Assembly (NCBI RefSeq): GCF_022012475.1 | Contig: NZ_JAKLWS010000022.1 | Location: 1 to 64,000 of the forward strand | Length of the DNA: 64,000 nt | Source of the DNA: Rhodohalobacter sulfatireducens | GTDB taxonomy: Bacteria; Bacteroidota; Rhodothermia; Balneolales; Balneolaceae | Direction of reading: 5' to 3' | In this document: positions 62,161-64,000 of the stretch, piece by piece | How positions within the stretch are numbered: the stretch's first letter is position 1 | Layout: each line of letters begins with the position of its first letter | The notes under the pieces: generated by a model | The model's database searches: none | What the model saw: only the letters and a program-made list of their open reading frames with translations | What the model was told of the DNA's origin: nothing | Program-made: the position numbers and the translations under genes

Positions 62161-63125
62161 GCTTTTCTCTCCTTTTAATATTTTTTTGCTGCTCATAAAA
62201 AAGCCTCTTGATTTATTGATTTTAACAAAATCTAACTTCTCCCCGGTTACCTGCTATTACGCTCTATAGAAAGTTGCCAATTTGCATTAAGATTCTTTTT
62301 GAACGGGTTTTCACTCGTAAGGCAACGTAAAACTGATATTTACACGGTAACCGACAATTTGGTTTCGCAAGTCGTTGAATCACATCTCCAAAGGGACAAG
62401 AGTACGGATCACGCAGTCACTTTGGTCAACTATAGCTGAATGTGATCCATCATTGGTATAACACCAATGCCATTCATGTTATCTTTGCTTCGTAATGAAG
62501 TTTAAATCATGTATTTTTTTTAAACTATTGAGAATAAAATGAAGAAGTCAAATCTGAAATTAAAATACGAACCTCAGCTAACACTGAAGGATTTTGTCAA
62601 GTCTTTGATGCTAGTATAGTCCAATAATAGTTTGGCGGTTAAACGGCGGTATGATCAACTATCCAAGCTCCCAAACCGCAAAATCGTCCGTTTGAGCCGC
62701 CGGTTGTGTACCTTTTCTAATCAGGCAGATGCTTTACGGCTTCTTTGATAGTATCCAATCTTCGGATCCCGACGGCTGTCGGGGTAGGTTCTCTACATTT
62801 TCACAAAATTCATCTTCGGAAACGCACTCAACAAACCGCTGGTTACGCTCAATGCCTTCTAAATATCCTAAAGACAGACATCAGGCTTTATTTTGGTCAT
62901 AGCACAGGTTCTTCATTCCTGTGGATATCCTCCTTCAAGACTGTCCTGATTGTTCGTTCAATAAACCTGTTCGAGTACTGTTCATTGATTGTAAGGGTAC
63001 CATTCCACTAAACCATCTGAGGTTCAAACACCAGCAAGTGATGTCGGCACAAAGTTTAGTTCATGGTATGCCAACTCTATGATTCAAAATCGCGGTTTCA
63101 CAATAATCAACTGTCAAAATGATCG
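62161..63125. other. long intergenic region with no clear gene
   Basis: About 965 bases lack a convincing coding frame. A short CCCGAC-ggct-GTCGGG hairpin lies at 62767-62783. The frame at 62745-63011 on the plus strand has no protein-like composition. On the minus strand short pieces such as SNRFIERTIRTVLKEDIHRN look as if they could once have been coding but cannot be assigned. Confidence 0.45.
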
Positions 63126-64000
63126 CTATTGATTCATTTCAGGTTGAAGAATCAGAGTATATTGTTCTTCCCTTTCCTCTGGATTCAACTTAATTCGCTC
63201 ACCACGCACCCACATCTCCGTGAAGTTATTATAATAGGGTGACTTGAAGTGGCCAGACGAACCCCCACCCGTCATAAAAAGAGAACTATCCAGATTGGAC
63301 AAATCATAAATCCCTTGATAGGCCGAATTAAATGCTGCTTGTGAGAAATAAGGTGCTTTGGCCAGACTCACTGCATTTAAAAAGAGGGATTCCGGTCCAC
63401 CCGGCATGACCACTTCCCTCGAAAACATATTGTCGAGTAAGGGCAACCCTGCAAATCCGAGATGTGGAAGCTTCATCCGATGGGTCGCTCCCCAGGTCCA
63501 GTCATCCATAGTTTGTCCAAATGCTTTTTCCAGTTCAAGCCGTGCATCTGTCAGTGATTTCTGAAGAAGCGTTTCGCAAGATTCCACGTTCTCCGTTGAT
63601 GTGTCATCACACCAATCGGATCGTTCGCCACTCAGCGCTCTGATAAGCGCCAGGTAATTTCGGTCGCGCCACCGGTCCGAAATATCGGCCACTTCATCCG
63701 CGATGAGGCGGCGGCTGAGCATCTCTGTCCAGGTCAGGAAAATTGTGGGTGCGGCACTATTGAGGCCAAAACGGTAGTCCCATCCACGCAGGGTGTCGGA
63801 CAGGGCGGCGTCGGAGGCATCAGCAGGCTCGACATTTAATAGCAGAGGAATGAGATCACGTGCAACGGGGGAGAGGTCATCTTGCTGCATCGCCCGGAAC
63901 GTTTCTATATTGTGAACTTTGCGATTATCGAGCTCCTCGTGGATGCGCAGGGTTCTCCAAGGCAGTGCCCCGGAATCACTCAGGTAGTGTGGGTAGTGAT
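63126..64000 (-). CDS. penicillin acylase family protein, C-terminal part (runs off the right edge)
   Basis: The frame is open to the edge of the window, so the start lies outside; an internal Met at 63890 is not the start. HYPHYLSDSGALPWRTLRI is at the edge. The visible residues match the end of the penicillin-acylase beta chain: LRGWDYRFGLNSAAPTIFLT, MDDWTWGATHRMKLPHLGF, MPGGPESLFLNAV, YNNFTEMWVRGERIKL. These Ntn-hydrolases are made as a precursor and exported; members in this phylum act on amides such as acyl-homoserine lactones or unknown substrates. Confidence 0.9.
   Translation of the reverse strand, partial: HYPHYLSDSGALPWRTLRIHEELDNRKVHNIETFRAMQQDDLSPVARDLIPLLLNVEPADASDAALSDTLRGWDYRFGLNSAAPTIFLTWTEMLSRRLIADEVADISDRWRDRNYLALIRALSGERSDWCDDTSTENVESCETLLQKSLTDARLELEKAFGQTMDDWTWGATHRMKLPHLGFAGLPLLDNMFSREVVMPGGPESLFLNAVSLAKAPYFSQAAFNSAYQGIYDLSNLDSSLFMTGGGSSGHFKSPYYNNFTEMWVRGERIKLNPEEREEQYTLILQPEMNQ

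Noticed and set aside
62745-63011. Open frame of 88 codons on the plus strand
   Set aside because: It has no recognisable motif and an unlikely composition; treated as chance.
1-64000. CRISPR array, tRNA, rRNA or prophage
   Set aside because: No regular spaced repeats, no tRNA-like cloverleaf or CCA end that I could find, and no phage structural or integrase genes.

Overview
The window looks like a chromosome segment from a member of the Balneolota/Bacteroidota (a Balneolaceae-like marine heterotroph is my best guess; this is inference). The base composition is moderately AT-rich, Shine-Dalgarno sequences are mostly weak, and one promoter resembles the Bacteroidota TAnnTTTG type. The gene set also fits: tripartite RND efflux, TAT- and lipoprotein-exported sugar enzymes, GMC dehydrogenases with gluconate-2-dehydrogenase subunit 3 partners, HisKA_2-type kinases and many short extragenic repeats. 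Most genes lie on the minus strand. I see no rRNA, tRNA, CRISPR array or intact insertion sequence.

Layout. 0-11 kb: universal stress protein, ferritin, an aldo/keto reductase, an RtcB-family protein, a large secreted GH9 enzyme bracketed by copies of a structured repeat, an exported TIM-barrel sugar isomerase/epimerase-like protein and a TAT-exported aldo/keto reductase. 11-12 kb: a PIN toxin/antitoxin pair beside a decayed DUF433 antitoxin. 12-16.5 kb: the first GMC/subunit-3 pair, an ATP-grasp-like protein and a luciferase-like monooxygenase. 16.6-24.7 kb: a TetR-TolC-adaptor-RND efflux operon, a GbsR/MarR-like regulator and a DUF2784 protein. 25-36 kb: an orphan glycosyltransferase, a PhoD-like phosphatase, two HisKA_2 sensor kinases (one overlapping an NMT1-like binding lipoprotein), GNAT, methyltransferase and TfoX proteins. 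36-41 kb: small VOC and SnoaL proteins, an NlpC/P60 lipoprotein, an SMP-30-like lipoprotein and a D-2-hydroxyacid dehydrogenase. 41.5-53 kb: a second and a third GMC/subunit-3 set, a diheme cytochrome c lipoprotein and, at 47.3-50.4 kb, a run of broken genes. 53-58 kb: polysaccharide deacetylase, then an HxlR regulator divergent from a SnoaL-membrane protein-SDR operon with a clear palindrome between them. 58-64 kb: small membrane proteins, an alpha/beta hydrolase, several remnants, a lipoprotein-like protein and the C-terminal part of a penicillin acylase that runs off the right edge.

How the genes may work together. Three GMC/subunit-3 pairs, a diheme cytochrome c, a secreted TIM-barrel isomerase-like protein, a TAT-exported aldo/keto reductase, GH9 and a polysaccharide deacetylase suggest periplasmic or surface cleavage of glycans followed by oxidation of the sugars (glucoside-3-dehydrogenase-like chemistry), with electrons passed to cytochrome c. 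This is inference from family membership and co-location.

The most unusual features are (i) a ~185 bp structured repeat, present in three copies around GH9, two of which carry a promoter-like sequence and end beside a terminator-like hairpin, so they could encode a small RNA; (ii) many gene remnants, a striking share of them copies of gene 3' ends; (iii) the binding-protein/sensor-kinase gene pair with an ATGA overlap.
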